The notes beneath the pieces are model-generated. The model was not told the DNA's origin. It made no database searches and saw only the letters and a list, made by a program, of their open reading frames with translations. A DNA stretch of 64,000 bases from Mobiluncus porci (GTDB lineage: Bacteria; Actinomycetota; Actinomycetes; Actinomycetales; Actinomycetaceae): contig NZ_VUMY01000003.1 in NCBI RefSeq assembly GCF_009695935.1, positions 1 through 64,000 of the forward strand, written 5' to 3'. The translations under genes were made by a program, and so were the position numbers. Of the stretch, positions 14,403 through 26,179 are shown one piece after another; positions within the stretch are counted from its first letter, which is position 1, and every line of letters begins with the position of its first letter.

Positions 14403-15827
14403 ATGAGCGATTTAGCGAAGATGCAGGAAAAGGCTAGTGACCCCAACACTCCCTTGACCACCTTGCAGGCGATTGCCCAAGATTATCCCGCGCTACGACC
14501 CGCTTTGGCACTGAATCCCTCCACCTATCCTGATCTCTTGGATTGGTTGCGGAGCCTGGAGGATCCGGAGATTGACAACGCCTTGGCGAAGCGAGCCGAG
14601 GCCGAAAAACTGCGCCAACAAATGTCACAAAGTCCTGACAAAGTTGGCTCCAAAAGCTCGGAAATGATTTCTTCCTCCCCGGCAAGCTCTGCGGCTGAAT
14701 CTAACGCGGAGGAAGTTTCCGCAGCGGCGGGGTCATCGGCAGAGGCGGAGGCTATCGCGGGAAAAGCAGGGGTCGCTGGTAGGTCCACCAGCAAGGCTCT
14801 GAAGCCTGCCAAACCCGCCTCGCACTTTGCTAAACCCCGAGCTGCTGCGGAAGAAACCGAGGAAGAGGAACTGTCTCCCGCCGCCATTGCCGCTGCCGGA
14901 CTCTCCGCCTCTGCAGCCACTGCCGCAACGGGTAGTGACTCCGAAATGGGCTTGGCTGCGAATAGCTCCAACGCCTATCCTACAGCGGGGACCGGTTTGG
15001 GATCCGTGTCTCGAGGCAGGTGGAGCTCAGCCGACACGGCCTACCAGGGAGCCTCCCTACAAGAGTCCCAGGCAGTTCGGAAACCGAACCGGACGTGGAT
15101 GTGGATGCTGCTGGGACTCCTCGCCATGATTCTCATCGTAGTGGTCATTATTGTCAATATGAACGGCAGTAAGCCCGAGAATGTCGCCAGTATTCCTGCC
15201 GAAGACCCCATGCCGATTACGACCGGAGCGTCCGGGGCAGTGACTATGGGACCGGACGGAAAACCGACCGAATCCTCTCCGCTGCCGAGTTTGCCGGCCG
15301 GCTACACGGGTCCCACCAAGACGATTGAGGTTCCCGGCCCGACCCCGGGCGAGACCTTGCTAGTGGTGGTGCCGGATACGGATGCCCCGAATGCTCCGAG
15401 CACTGCTTCCCCCAGCGCTGACCCAAAGAATCCCTTGGCGGCGCCGGCCAACGCGAAGAAAGTGCGGAGTTTCACGACCGCAGACGGCAATATTCGCTGC
15501 GTCTTTGCTGACACCCAGGTTCAGTGTTTTGCCAATGTTCTCAACGCTGCCACCAACTGCGAAACCCGTCAGGGAGACACCGGTTACACTCTCACTTTGA
15601 CTAATACCAACACTTTGCAGGCAGATTGCATCGCGCCTCAGAATATGCCCACCGAATCCAGCCTCGGGGCGAATGAGGTGGCGGCGAGCAGCGGTTTTGC
15701 CTGTAAAAATTCCGCAGGCGGCAATACGGTCATGTGCTGGGACACCAAAGATGGGGACGGGTTTGTTCTCGGGAATTCCACACTGAACCGCTTCAACACC
15801 GGCGATGCCCTCCCCAAATTCCAGTAA
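14403..15827 (+). CDS. Membrane protein with N-terminal leucine-rich-repeat-variant domain
   Basis: This 474-residue protein has a cytoplasmic N-terminal domain (~1-60: DPNTPLTTLQAIAQDYPALR, ALNPSTYPDLLDWL) typical of the variant leucine-rich repeat found in many actinobacterial membrane proteins. A long Ala/Ser/Glu-rich low-complexity linker follows. One transmembrane helix (WMWMLLGLLAMILIVVVIIV, ~232-252) leads to a Pro-rich extracellular stretch and a C-terminal module with paired cysteines (FTTADGNIRCVFADTQVQCF, then NAATNCE, QADCIAP, GFACKNS and MCWDTKDGDGFVLG). Function is unknown; the domain plan suggests a receptor or envelope protein. Confidence 0.75.
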   Translation: MSDLAKMQEKASDPNTPLTTLQAIAQDYPALRPALALNPSTYPDLLDWLRSLEDPEIDNALAKRAEAEKLRQQMSQSPDKVGSKSSEMISSSPASSAAESNAEEVSAAAGSSAEAEAIAGKAGVAGRSTSKALKPAKPASHFAKPRAAAEETEEEELSPAAIAAAGLSASAATAATGSDSEMGLAANSSNAYPTAGTGLGSVSRGRWSSADTAYQGASLQESQAVRKPNRTWMWMLLGLLAMILIVVVIIVNMNGSKPENVASIPAEDPMPITTGASGAVTMGPDGKPTESSPLPSLPAGYTGPTKTIEVPGPTPGETLLVVVPDTDAPNAPSTASPSADPKNPLAAPANAKKVRSFTTADGNIRCVFADTQVQCFANVLNAATNCETRQGDTGYTLTLTNTNTLQADCIAPQNMPTESSLGANEVAASSGFACKNSAGGNTVMCWDTKDGDGFVLGNSTLNRFNTGDALPKFQ

Positions 15828-15850
15828 GCCGAACGGTTTCGTCTCGGCTT
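15826..15850 (+). terminator. Weak hairpin between convergent genes
   Basis: AAGCCGA (15826-15832), starting in the stop codon of the upstream gene, pairs with TCGGCTT (15844-15850). There is no T-tract. A termination role is tentative. Confidence 0.3.
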
Positions 15851-15928
15851 CGAACGGATCAGAAATCGGGTAGAGCTGTCCCTGAATTATTCGTGGGGTT
15901 GCGTGGGTTTGCGAAACTAAGAAACCCA

Positions 15929-16291
15929 CTACTGCGCCGCGGCTCCGCGGTTAGCGGAAACCTGGGTCATGTCGAGGTTTCGAACCTGGTGGAGGAGTTC
16001 ATCAAGCTGAGTTCCCTGGAGAAGCCCGGCTTCGCGGAAAACGAGAATAGACTGACGGAAAATCATCAAGGTGGGAATCGAGACAATGCCGGCGGCGTTC
16101 ACGAGAGGCTTTTGTTCCTCCGTATTCACGGTTCCGAAAAAAACATCGGGATTTCGGATGGAGGCCTGTTCAAAAACGGGGGTGAAGAGCCGACACGGGG
16201 CACACCAGGAAGCCCAAAACTCCAAGACAACGATGTCATTTTCACTCATCGCGGTTGCCATGTTGTCTTGCGTGACGACCCGTACTGCCAT
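15929..16291 (-). CDS. Thioredoxin-family protein
   Basis: This 120-residue protein has a complete thioredoxin fold. The active site reads EFWASWCAPCRLFTPVFEQA (Cys-Ala-Pro-Cys, ~33-36), one residue different from the canonical WCGPC. The cis-proline follows in GIVSIPTLMIF. No signal peptide is seen, so it should be cytoplasmic and reduce protein disulfides. The CAPC motif and the absence of a reductase gene next to it leave its specific partners open. It stands alone, convergent with the gene to its left. Confidence 0.88.
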   Translation of the reverse strand: MAVRVVTQDNMATAMSENDIVVLEFWASWCAPCRLFTPVFEQASIRNPDVFFGTVNTEEQKPLVNAAGIVSIPTLMIFRQSILVFREAGLLQGTQLDELLHQVRNLDMTQVSANRGAAAQ

Positions 16292-16466
16292 TAATGAAAC
16301 CCCTTTCTCGTGGTAATTCTAGCAGAGGCTCACCAAATAGCTTAAACCTTTTTGCAGTTTTTCCATTTGATCGTCACAGAAATACAACATCCCCATCATC
16401 ACGGCCAATAACCGCTTCTGCGACTGGGACTGGGTTTCTACCGGTGGGGAATCTAAATGGTAGAAG

Positions 16467-16498
16467 TGGGCGGGGGAGCCTAAACACTCCCCCGCCCA
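16467..16498 (-). terminator. Terminator-like hairpin after the surface-protein gene
   Basis: A GC-rich 12-bp perfect stem (TGGGCGGGGGAG with CTCCCCCGCCCA) and an 8-nt loop lie 28 nt after the stop of the 1955-residue surface protein. No long T-run follows on either strand, which is common for actinobacterial terminators. The rest of 16292-16466 shows no gene. Confidence 0.65.
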
Positions 16499-16525
16499 AC
16501 TATGAAGTTATCAACCCTAACGGTC

Positions 16526-19500
16526 TCATTCTTCCTCAGTCCGACCGCGACGCAGAACGAGGAAACCGCCCACGATGAGGGCGACCGCCACAGCCGTCAA
16601 CATCGGAACCGCCATCGCGCCGGTTCGCGCCAAGGTTTCGGGCATCAAAGGCCGAGCTGGAACCATCGCCGGAGCAATCGGATCCTGGATCTTCGGAGCC
16701 ATCTCGTTCACGCCAGCCACTGGAGGAAGATCATTCTGACCTGGCAAGGCATAGCGTGGAGTCATGTTATCCGACGCAACTGGGGGATTATCCGGAGTCT
16801 CCGTCGGGAAGAAGAAGTCCCAGATGAATCCACCACCAGTAGTGCCACCAGCCGGAGACTTCGGCGCCGCCTTAATGGTAGCCGAGCCTTCACCGGTCAG
16901 GTTCGGAATCTCCTCGCCGTAGTCTGTCTTGCCGTCATCGAGCGGGTCGTAGGTCACGGTAACCTTGAAGTTCGCGCCGTCAACCGGAGCCGTCGGAGTG
17001 CCGGAGATAACACAGGCGGAAGCCGTGTCGTTCAACGCAATCTTCAAACCAGCCGGCAAATCGGTTGCCGAGCAGGCGATGACATGAGCGTTTCCGTCAT
17101 TGGTGATTGAAACTTCGACGTCCTTGATTGGGGTGCCGACCTCGCCGGTCAAATCCGGAACCTTACCGAGGCTCGGCCTCAGCGAGCAGCCGTTGGCGTC
17201 AACTTTGGCACCAGACGGGGTGTTCGCACACTTGTCCAGATCGTCGTTCACGCCGTCACCATCGTCGTCGCCCGGAGCGGGCTTCGTCACGTTGATGGCA
17301 CCGTTTTTGTCAACCTTCTTGTCGGTTTCAGTGTTGTCATCAGCCGGATCGTAGGTCACGGACACGGTGTAGGTGCCACCAGCGGGCTCTTCCGGAGTGC
17401 CTTCGATAACGCAAGCGGTCTTGAATTCATCAGCCCACTTGATAGTCACTCCCTTGGGCAGTCCCACGGCGACACATTCACCAAGGGTTACCTTGCCGTC
17501 GTTCGTAACCGGAATGGTGATCTTCTCGATTGGTTCACCCACGGTGCCGTCGATGGCCGGAACCTCGCCGATACCGGGGGCTACGGAGCAGCCGTAGGTC
17601 TCGGACTTCGTATTCTTGTCAACAACCGCTCCTGTCGGAGTGTCTAGGCACTGGTCGACGGAGTCATCCACGCCGTCCTTGTCCTTGTCCTTATCGACCA
17701 CGGAGATGGTGCCTTCGCTCGTCACCGGACCTTGCGGGGTGTCGGTGCCGTCATCAACCGGATTGTAGGTAACTTCCACGGTAATCTTGCCGGTCTTTTC
17801 CTCGGTAGGGGTGCCTTCTATGACACAGGCGTTCTTCGCCTCGTCATACTTGATGGTCAAGCCCGCAGCCAGCCCTGTCGCCTTGCATTCCAGTCCCGTA
17901 GCACCGCCAGCATTGTCTACCGGAATCACGACCGGATCTATCGGCTTGTTGATTTCGCCGTTCACGTCCGGAACAGTCCCGACGCTCGGCTTCACGGAGC
18001 AACCGTTGGCGTCAACAGTTACATCCTTCGGGGTGCCAGCGCACTTGTCCTTCGAGTTCGGGACTTCGTCGCCATCATCATCCGGGTCGGTGACGCTAAC
18101 CTTAGCTTCCGTCTTTGCGGTGCTCGGGTCGTGGTCAACCGGCGTGAAAGGCACGTTTACAGTATAGGGACCGTCAGCGACCTCGCTCGGAGTGCCGGAG
18201 ATGACACAAGCCGTCTTGTCGTCATTCCACTTGATGCCGACACCGTTCGGAAGACCGGTCGCCGTGCAGTCACCGAGAGTAGCCCCTCCCGGGTTGCTCA
18301 CCGGAACAGTAATCGGGGTAATAGGCTCGCCGACCACACCGGTCAGGTCAGTCGCAGTTCCGAGAGTCGGATCAGCAGTACAACCGTCCGCTCCCACCTG
18401 GTAACCGGACGGGGTGTTCGGGCACTTATCTAGGTCATCGTTCACACCATCACCGTCCTTGTCACCAGGAGCAGGTTTAGCCATGTTGACTGTGCCGGTA
18501 CCAGTGACTTCACCAGGGGCGTCGCGGTCAACCGGGGTGTAGCCCACGGTAACAGAGACAGCAACGTCCGAAACTGGATCGGTAACCTTGCCGGTGATGA
18601 CACAGCCAGTTTTGGCCTCATTGAGCGCGACGCTCAATCCTGCCGGCAGGTCTTTCGCGGTGCAAGCGGTCAAAGTCGCCTTGCCCGGGTTCTTCACGGG
18701 CACATCAGCGTTCACCGGCTCACCAGCGGTGCCGGTAACCGTGAAAGTATCGACAGTCGGCACTTCGGAGCAGCCGTTGACGTCAACGTTGGCGCCGGCC
18801 GGAGTTCCGGGGCACTTATCCGCGTCGTCGTTCACGCCGTCATTGTCACTATCCTTAGGAGCCGGAGGCACCGGAGGCTCAGTGGTTTTGGTCGGCTCCG
18901 GAGCCGGAGTCGTCACAGTCGGTTCGGGCGTTGGAATCGGTTCCTTCGTCACGGTAATCTTCCCTTCGGAAGGACCCACTGTCATGGTGCCGGCATCGGG
19001 GGTGTCATCGATCGGGTTGTAGTCCACAAAGACCTTCACAGTGCCCTCAAAGGCTTCCGTCCCCGTCGGGGTTCCGGAGATAACACAGCCGTTTTGTGCC
19101 TCGTCATACGCAATCGTGAGACCATCAATGAGTCCCTCTGCGCGGCAGGCAAGGTCGGTTGCCTGGCCGGGATTTGCTACCGGAACAAGCACGTTCACCG
19201 GAATGGTTTCAGCCTTCGGATCAGCCGGAATGGACCAGGTGATTGGCGGGACGCTGCCAACCTGCGGGCTCTTAGCACAGCCGGTGGCTTCGTCAACCTT
19301 CACACCAGCAGGAGTGTTCGGGCACTTGTCGATGTCATCAGTTACGCCGTCACCGTCACCGTCACCCCAGGTGATTTTCTGGGTGCTGCTGCCCTTTTCC
19401 GAGTTGAGCGGGTCGGTCACAGTTGCCGGATCGTCTGGGGAGTTGTAGGTCACCCAGACATTAATCGGGGTGGGTTCGGTTCCCGGGGTCGGCTCTGTCG

Positions 19501-22393
19501 GGGTGCCTTCGATGACGCAGGCGGTCTTGTCCGCGTTCCAGCCAATCGTGAGACCCTTGGCCAAACCGTCGGCCTGGCATTCGAGGAGCTCGTTATTGCC
19601 GGTGTTCGTAATCTTCACGGTCACGGGGTCAATCGGATTGTTGACCGTGCCGTTGATGGGTTCAACACTGCCAACCACCGGAGCGACGGCGCAGCCATCT
19701 GGGTTGACCTGGGTGTCCGCCGGGGTGTCTGGGCACTTATCGTCCTTGTTCAAGACGCCGTCGTCGTCGCCATCATCAAGACCCGTGTCGTGAATCTGAA
19801 CCGTGCCGGGGGCTTCGAGCTCATGCTCAGGAGTCGTGTTGGTGATAGCATCCGCAGGTTCATCGGTCTTGGTGTAGTTGACATAGACCTTCACCGACAT
19901 CGGATCTTCGATGGAGACGTCGGTGGTGCCGCTAATGACACAGGCGCTCTTGGCCTCGTCCCACTCGACCTTCAGGCCTTCGGGGAGTCCGGAGGTGGTG
20001 GAATCTTCGGGGGTGTAGGCGATGACCACGCCGGTTCCCGCGAGTCCTCCGCCGGAAACGGCAGGAGCAACCGACCCGCTACCGGCATCAGCCGAGGAAT
20101 CCGAGGAAGAAGCGCCTGCGCCAGAAGACTCAGTAGTCGTAGTGTCTGTGTTAGTGGTATCCGTGGTATTTGTACCAGTGGTATTTGGGTCGGTCGCGGT
20201 TTGATCTGACAGAGCCGGATCCGTTCCACCAGTAGTCGTCCCGCTAGACTTCGCGCCAGTCTCGGCGGCTGCGGTTACGGGCTTGTAAACATCCGCCACA
20301 CACTCTGTGATAGTGGCCTTGCCGGGGTTGTCAATCACAATCTCGACCGGAGTAATCGGTTCGCCCTTGGTGCCGGCCACAGTAAAGCCCAGACCGGTCG
20401 GGTCATTTACGCTCGGGTCATCGGAGCATCCTTCCGCGTTCACGGTCGCGCCTTCCGGAGTTCCCGGGCACTTGTCGTCGTGGTTGTTCACGCCGTCGCC
20501 ATCATCATCGCCGGGTTCGGTAATGATTTGGTTGCCCTCGAGTTGGACAGACTTCGTCGAGCCATCCGCGACCACGTAGGAAAGCACTGCGGTGTAGGTC
20601 GCGCCTTCCGGAGTCACCTCGGTCGGGGTGCCGGAAATCACACAGCCGCCCTTGGCTTCGTCGTAGTAGATCTGGAGACCATTGGCGAGATCCGGAGAGG
20701 TACAGGTTAAGCCCTTGAAACCGTCGGGGTTGTTGACTGTGACGATCTTTTCGGGGAGGAGTTCATCAACGATGCCGGTCACTTCCGGAGCGGTTCCGAA
20801 GAAGGAGGGCTCCACCTTGGCGCGCTCTTGGTATTCGAAGTAGTCAGTTCCCAGAATGGTATCGGGGGTTTCACCAGCATAGAGTGTCGCGGTGAAGAAG
20901 TCACCGGACTGGGTGCCTTCGGGAACCGCAAACTTGCAGGTGTCAACAATACCGTCGGCTCCAACTTTTTCGTGGGTCAGACCCTTGCATTCCTTGACCA
21001 CGTTGCCGTTCTTGTCAGTCCAGCGGATCATGTTGCCAACCGGAGAGTAAGAGTAGCCTGAGATTTTCGGAGTCGCCTCGCCGCCGATATTCTCAATCAC
21101 GTCTTTATCCAGGGTCAAGCCCAGACCATAGTAGGGTACAACCGCGAAGTTTACGTTGTACCAGTACTGGTTATCGATGGTGTCGGTGGTTCCTGGAACT
21201 ATTTGCGGCTCAAGCTGACCAACGCGCTCGTTCGGGGCGTTAAAGAAATTGTCGGTAAAAGATGAATACGAGGGAAGCACATGTCCGGTCGGATCGATTA
21301 CATAGCCATAAAGGGTTCGTCCGTGGTTATATGCCTCTTTAGAGAACTGCACGGCGTACTTACCGTTTTTGCCCACCTGGTCATAAACGGTCTCAAGCAC
21401 ACATCCCGGTGTGGTTTGGATTAGTTTCTTCATCTCAGTAGTCCACTGGGCGCGCGGGTAATCCTTCTGAATAGACTCGGCCTTGGGCTGACAAATTGGG
21501 CTGAGCGCACTCATAACCACCGTGAAGCCCTCTGCGGAGGAATCATTGGACTGCCACATCGGCCCCTGGCCGGCTGTGGCGCCCCTGTTTTCAATCCAGA
21601 CCTTGCCGTTCACGGTGTAGTTTTTCATTCCCAGAATGGTATCGGCGTGAACCGCAGAGGACTTAATCCACTGGTTCTTCGGGGTAGACATATATTCCGC
21701 CGGCATCTCATATCCAAACAGGGCGGCGTGGTTTATGTATTGCAGGTCAAGGTAAGTCGAGCCTACGTTATTGGAGTCGCTCAGGCTCGCAGCGCCCATA
21801 GCCGGGTTACCCAGCCCATTAATGGCGGTGCGAATCGGAACCACAAGCTGGCCGGAAGTGGGGCTTGTATAAGGCTCAAACCAGACCTGAGTCTTTTGCT
21901 TCTTGGCGACCCCGGGAAGATAGAAGTGCTTCTTGCCGGTCACATCTGAGAAAGGAGGCAAGGAGAAGGCGTACGTTCCCCCGTGGGAAGAACCCTTGAA
22001 ATTGTTCTGGGTCTTCGCGGTATAGATCGGGGAAACCGCCCCGTCACCGTCGACCCAACGCAAATAAATCGGGGTTCCCTCCGGAATTGGCGTATTTCCG
22101 CCTCCATCGGTAGCCGAGGTTGAGGTGTCCATGATGACGGCGTTACCGCTAACGCGGGAGCCACCCTCGGTGTCATTACCACTTGGAGCGGCAAGACGGT
22201 CGCCCCAATCCTTGAAATTGCGGAAACCTGTCCCTGCCAGCGCGTCTGCCGGAATTGCCGTTTCGATATTAGCGCCGGGGTTGACGTAGTCGGCGTTGGC
22301 TGCCATGTTGATGGTCACAACCGCGCCGAGACCTAGGGCGATAGCGCTAAACGCGCCGAGTCCTTTCTTTGACCCTGAAGTCATCCTTGCCAT
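16526..22393 (-). CDS. Large LAxTG-anchored surface protein with thrombospondin type 3 repeats
   Basis: This 1955-residue protein starts with a signal peptide (GLGAFSAIALGLGAVVTINM, cut near AANADY). The N-terminal ~530 residues look like a globular domain. After it come about ten units, each a calcium-binding TSP3-like stretch (pattern D-x-D-G-D-G-V-N-D-D-x-D-K-C-P-x-T-P, with a later N-G-C) followed by an Ig-like module with G-E-P-I or N-x-P-I and A-C-V-I-S/E-G-T-P. A Pro-rich segment precedes LARTG (~1921), a hydrophobic helix and RRGRTEEE. The ATG follows a perfect AAGGAGGT site 8 nt upstream. LARTG fits class E sortase (LAxTG) rather than LPxTG anchoring. An adhesin role is inferred. Confidence 0.88.
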   Translation of the reverse strand: MARMTSGSKKGLGAFSAIALGLGAVVTINMAANADYVNPGANIETAIPADALAGTGFRNFKDWGDRLAAPSGNDTEGGSRVSGNAVIMDTSTSATDGGGNTPIPEGTPIYLRWVDGDGAVSPIYTAKTQNNFKGSSHGGTYAFSLPPFSDVTGKKHFYLPGVAKKQKTQVWFEPYTSPTSGQLVVPIRTAINGLGNPAMGAASLSDSNNVGSTYLDLQYINHAALFGYEMPAEYMSTPKNQWIKSSAVHADTILGMKNYTVNGKVWIENRGATAGQGPMWQSNDSSAEGFTVVMSALSPICQPKAESIQKDYPRAQWTTEMKKLIQTTPGCVLETVYDQVGKNGKYAVQFSKEAYNHGRTLYGYVIDPTGHVLPSYSSFTDNFFNAPNERVGQLEPQIVPGTTDTIDNQYWYNVNFAVVPYYGLGLTLDKDVIENIGGEATPKISGYSYSPVGNMIRWTDKNGNVVKECKGLTHEKVGADGIVDTCKFAVPEGTQSGDFFTATLYAGETPDTILGTDYFEYQERAKVEPSFFGTAPEVTGIVDELLPEKIVTVNNPDGFKGLTCTSPDLANGLQIYYDEAKGGCVISGTPTEVTPEGATYTAVLSYVVADGSTKSVQLEGNQIITEPGDDDGDGVNNHDDKCPGTPEGATVNAEGCSDDPSVNDPTGLGFTVAGTKGEPITPVEIVIDNPGKATITECVADVYKPVTAAAETGAKSSGTTTGGTDPALSDQTATDPNTTGTNTTDTTNTDTTTTESSGAGASSSDSSADAGSGSVAPAVSGGGLAGTGVVIAYTPEDSTTSGLPEGLKVEWDEAKSACVISGTTDVSIEDPMSVKVYVNYTKTDEPADAITNTTPEHELEAPGTVQIHDTGLDDGDDDGVLNKDDKCPDTPADTQVNPDGCAVAPVVGSVEPINGTVNNPIDPVTVKITNTGNNELLECQADGLAKGLTIGWNADKTACVIEGTPTEPTPGTEPTPINVWVTYNSPDDPATVTDPLNSEKGSSTQKITWGDGDGDGVTDDIDKCPNTPAGVKVDEATGCAKSPQVGSVPPITWSIPADPKAETIPVNVLVPVANPGQATDLACRAEGLIDGLTIAYDEAQNGCVISGTPTGTEAFEGTVKVFVDYNPIDDTPDAGTMTVGPSEGKITVTKEPIPTPEPTVTTPAPEPTKTTEPPVPPAPKDSDNDGVNDDADKCPGTPAGANVDVNGCSEVPTVDTFTVTGTAGEPVNADVPVKNPGKATLTACTAKDLPAGLSVALNEAKTGCVITGKVTDPVSDVAVSVTVGYTPVDRDAPGEVTGTGTVNMAKPAPGDKDGDGVNDDLDKCPNTPSGYQVGADGCTADPTLGTATDLTGVVGEPITPITVPVSNPGGATLGDCTATGLPNGVGIKWNDDKTACVISGTPSEVADGPYTVNVPFTPVDHDPSTAKTEAKVSVTDPDDDGDEVPNSKDKCAGTPKDVTVDANGCSVKPSVGTVPDVNGEINKPIDPVVIPVDNAGGATGLECKATGLAAGLTIKYDEAKNACVIEGTPTEEKTGKITVEVTYNPVDDGTDTPQGPVTSEGTISVVDKDKDKDGVDDSVDQCLDTPTGAVVDKNTKSETYGCSVAPGIGEVPAIDGTVGEPIEKITIPVTNDGKVTLGECVAVGLPKGVTIKWADEFKTACVIEGTPEEPAGGTYTVSVTYDPADDNTETDKKVDKNGAINVTKPAPGDDDGDGVNDDLDKCANTPSGAKVDANGCSLRPSLGKVPDLTGEVGTPIKDVEVSITNDGNAHVIACSATDLPAGLKIALNDTASACVISGTPTAPVDGANFKVTVTYDPLDDGKTDYGEEIPNLTGEGSATIKAAPKSPAGGTTGGGFIWDFFFPTETPDNPPVASDNMTPRYALPGQNDLPPVAGVNEMAPKIQDPIAPAMVPARPLMPETLARTGAMAVPMLTAVAVALIVGGFLVLRRGRTEEE

Positions 22394-22740
22394 CTTAATA
22401 ACCTCCTTGTATTAAGCAGTTCACTTAATTCACTTACTTTCAATGGTATTTGATTATTCCCAGATTTCAAGGACTTTGTTCTTGAAATTATAAGTATCAA
22501 GGTTTTTCGTTGTGATTTCAAGGGATTTCAATGCTTGAGATTTGCTGAAATTGTATGGACAATAAGAGTATATTTATTAGCGAAACAAAAGCATGTATTT
22601 AGTAACTTAATTGTTACTGACAATAACTTATTAACATTCTGGATTAATAGTGAATGCAAACTGAAAGACTCTCAGGTTTTCCTGAATCAAATTTTACCTT
22701 GAGAACTCTCTGGACAGACCTTTGGGTAATCTTTGAGTAA
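22394..22740 (-). promoter_or_regulatory. Long AT-rich regulatory region upstream of the surface-protein gene
   Basis: This ~350-nt non-coding stretch is much richer in A and T than its surroundings. It holds repeated motifs related to ATTTCAAGG: ATTTCAAGGA (22464), TATCAAGG, ATTTCAAGGG and ATTTCAATG, plus the inverse CTTGAAAT. It also has an AGTAAC-TTAATT-GTTACT palindrome around 22599-22616. A TATAAT on the minus strand (22487-22492) is a candidate -10 box about 95 nt before the ATG, without a clear -35 box. No gene is seen in 22394-22740. Confidence 0.45.
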
Positions 22741-22828
22741 AAACTCGCCTTAGGCTCGAAGCGTAGGCGACAGGGCACGGCGGCGTGAGCGAAGCGAACA
22801 CATCCGCCGCGTCACAATCGAGGGCGTT

Positions 22829-22852
22829 AAAAACGATGCAGTGAATCGTTTT
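22829..22852 (-). terminator. Terminator of the lysC-asd operon
   Basis: On the minus strand AAAACGAT pairs with ATCGTTTT around a 7-nt loop, ending in a run of five T, about 70 nt after the asd stop. This fits an intrinsic terminator. Between it and 22740 lies a stretch with GCGGCG...CGCCGC arms and the words GTGAGCGAAGCGAAC shared with the pknA insert, perhaps a degenerate dispersed repeat. Confidence 0.7.
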
Positions 22853-22921
22853 AGCCCGAGTGTCACAATTGACCCACCAGGCATAGCCGGAGCGAAAGAG
22901 AACCGTCCCCAACCGCTCCGC

Positions 22922-25284
<2,363 letters not shown>

Positions 25285-25475
25285 AGGAACCTCTTTAATG
25301 TTCGGAAAAGACGCGCGGCGCAGTAATGGCCGCGGCGCCTTTACTGCTGACTAAGCTAATTTACCGCGCATTTACGGAATTCCTTTAATTCGCGCCGAAA
25401 TTGGGGGCGATGCGGCGTGCAGTGTGAGTTATTAAGTCACCCCAAGGGTGGAAGTGGGGGATCGCTTCGGCGCTG

Positions 25476-25521
25476 CTCGAAACTGTTTACTCGAAAATGC
25501 TATCGAGTAAACAGTTTCGAG
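25476..25521. repeat. Perfect 19-bp inverted repeat between recR and lysC
   Basis: Arms CTCGAAACTGTTTACTCGA (25476-25494) and its exact complement (25503-25521) flank an 8-nt loop. It lies about 50 nt downstream of the recR stop and about 190 nt before lysC. No T-tract follows on the minus strand, so it may be a terminator lacking U-run, a dispersed hairpin element or a protein site. The rest of 25285-25573 shows no gene. Confidence 0.75.
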
Positions 25522-25573
25522 TAGAAACCAGTTCAAATCGTTTCCAACTTGGGTTTTACTGGAGTGGAAGTTT

Positions 25574-26179
25574 CTAGTCGAGAAAGCGTCTTCCTTCCAG
25601 GGCGCGTCCGAGGGTGATTTCATCGGCATACTCGAGGTCGCCGCCGACCGGTAGCCCGCTCGCGAGACGAGAAGCGGGGATTTCTAGGGTCGCGAGGAGG
25701 CGCGAGAGATAGGCCGCGGTGGCTTCGCCTTCGATATTCGGGTCGGTCGCGATGATTACTTCCTTGATTTCGGAGTTCTGCAGGCGTTCCATGAGGCCTT
25801 TGATGCGGAGCTGGTCGGGACCAATGCCGTTGATGGGATCGATGGCTCCTCCGAGGACGTGGTAAAGCCCGCGGTAGGAGCGGGTTCTCTCCAGGGCGGG
25901 AATGTCTTTGGCCTCTTCCACCACGCAGATTAGGGATTGGTCGCGGCGCGGGTCGGAGCAAATCGCACAGACCGGATTTTCCGTGATGTTTCCACAAATT
26001 TCACAAAAATGCACGGTTTCTTTGGCGGTTTGGAGAGCTTGAGCCAAGGCTTTGATGTTTTCCTCTTCAGTTTGCAGGACCCAAAACGCGATGCGCTGGG
26101 CAGACTTAGGCCCTACCCCGGGCATTTTTCCCAGCGCATCGATAAGGTTTTGGAGCGCCTCAGTAAAGATTTGGCTCAT
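25574..26179 (-). CDS. recR: Recombination mediator protein RecR
   Basis: This 201-residue protein loads RecA in the RecF(OR) gap-repair pathway. It has an N-terminal helix-hairpin-helix ([20 protein letters not shown]), a four-cysteine zinc finger ([16 protein letters not shown], ~56-71), and a Toprim domain with [17 protein letters not shown] and [15 protein letters not shown]. Length and motifs are standard. Its ATG overlaps the dnaX stop by 4 nt, the common dnaX-recR operon. Confidence 0.95.
   Translation of the reverse strand: MSQIFTEALQNLIDALGKMPGVGPKSAQRIAFWVLQTEEENIKALAQALQTAKETVHFCEICGNITENPVCAICSDPRRDQSLICVVEEAKDIPALERTRSYRGLYHVLGGAIDPINGIGPDQLRIKGLMERLQNSEIKEVIIATDPNIEGEATAAYLSRLLATLEIPASRLASGLPVGGDLEYADEITLGRALEGRRFLD

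Noticed and set aside
18433-20209. Open frame of 371 codons antisense to the TSP3 surface gene
   Set aside because: Its repetitive sequence is the mirror of the TSP3/Ig repeats, and it lacks a start context.
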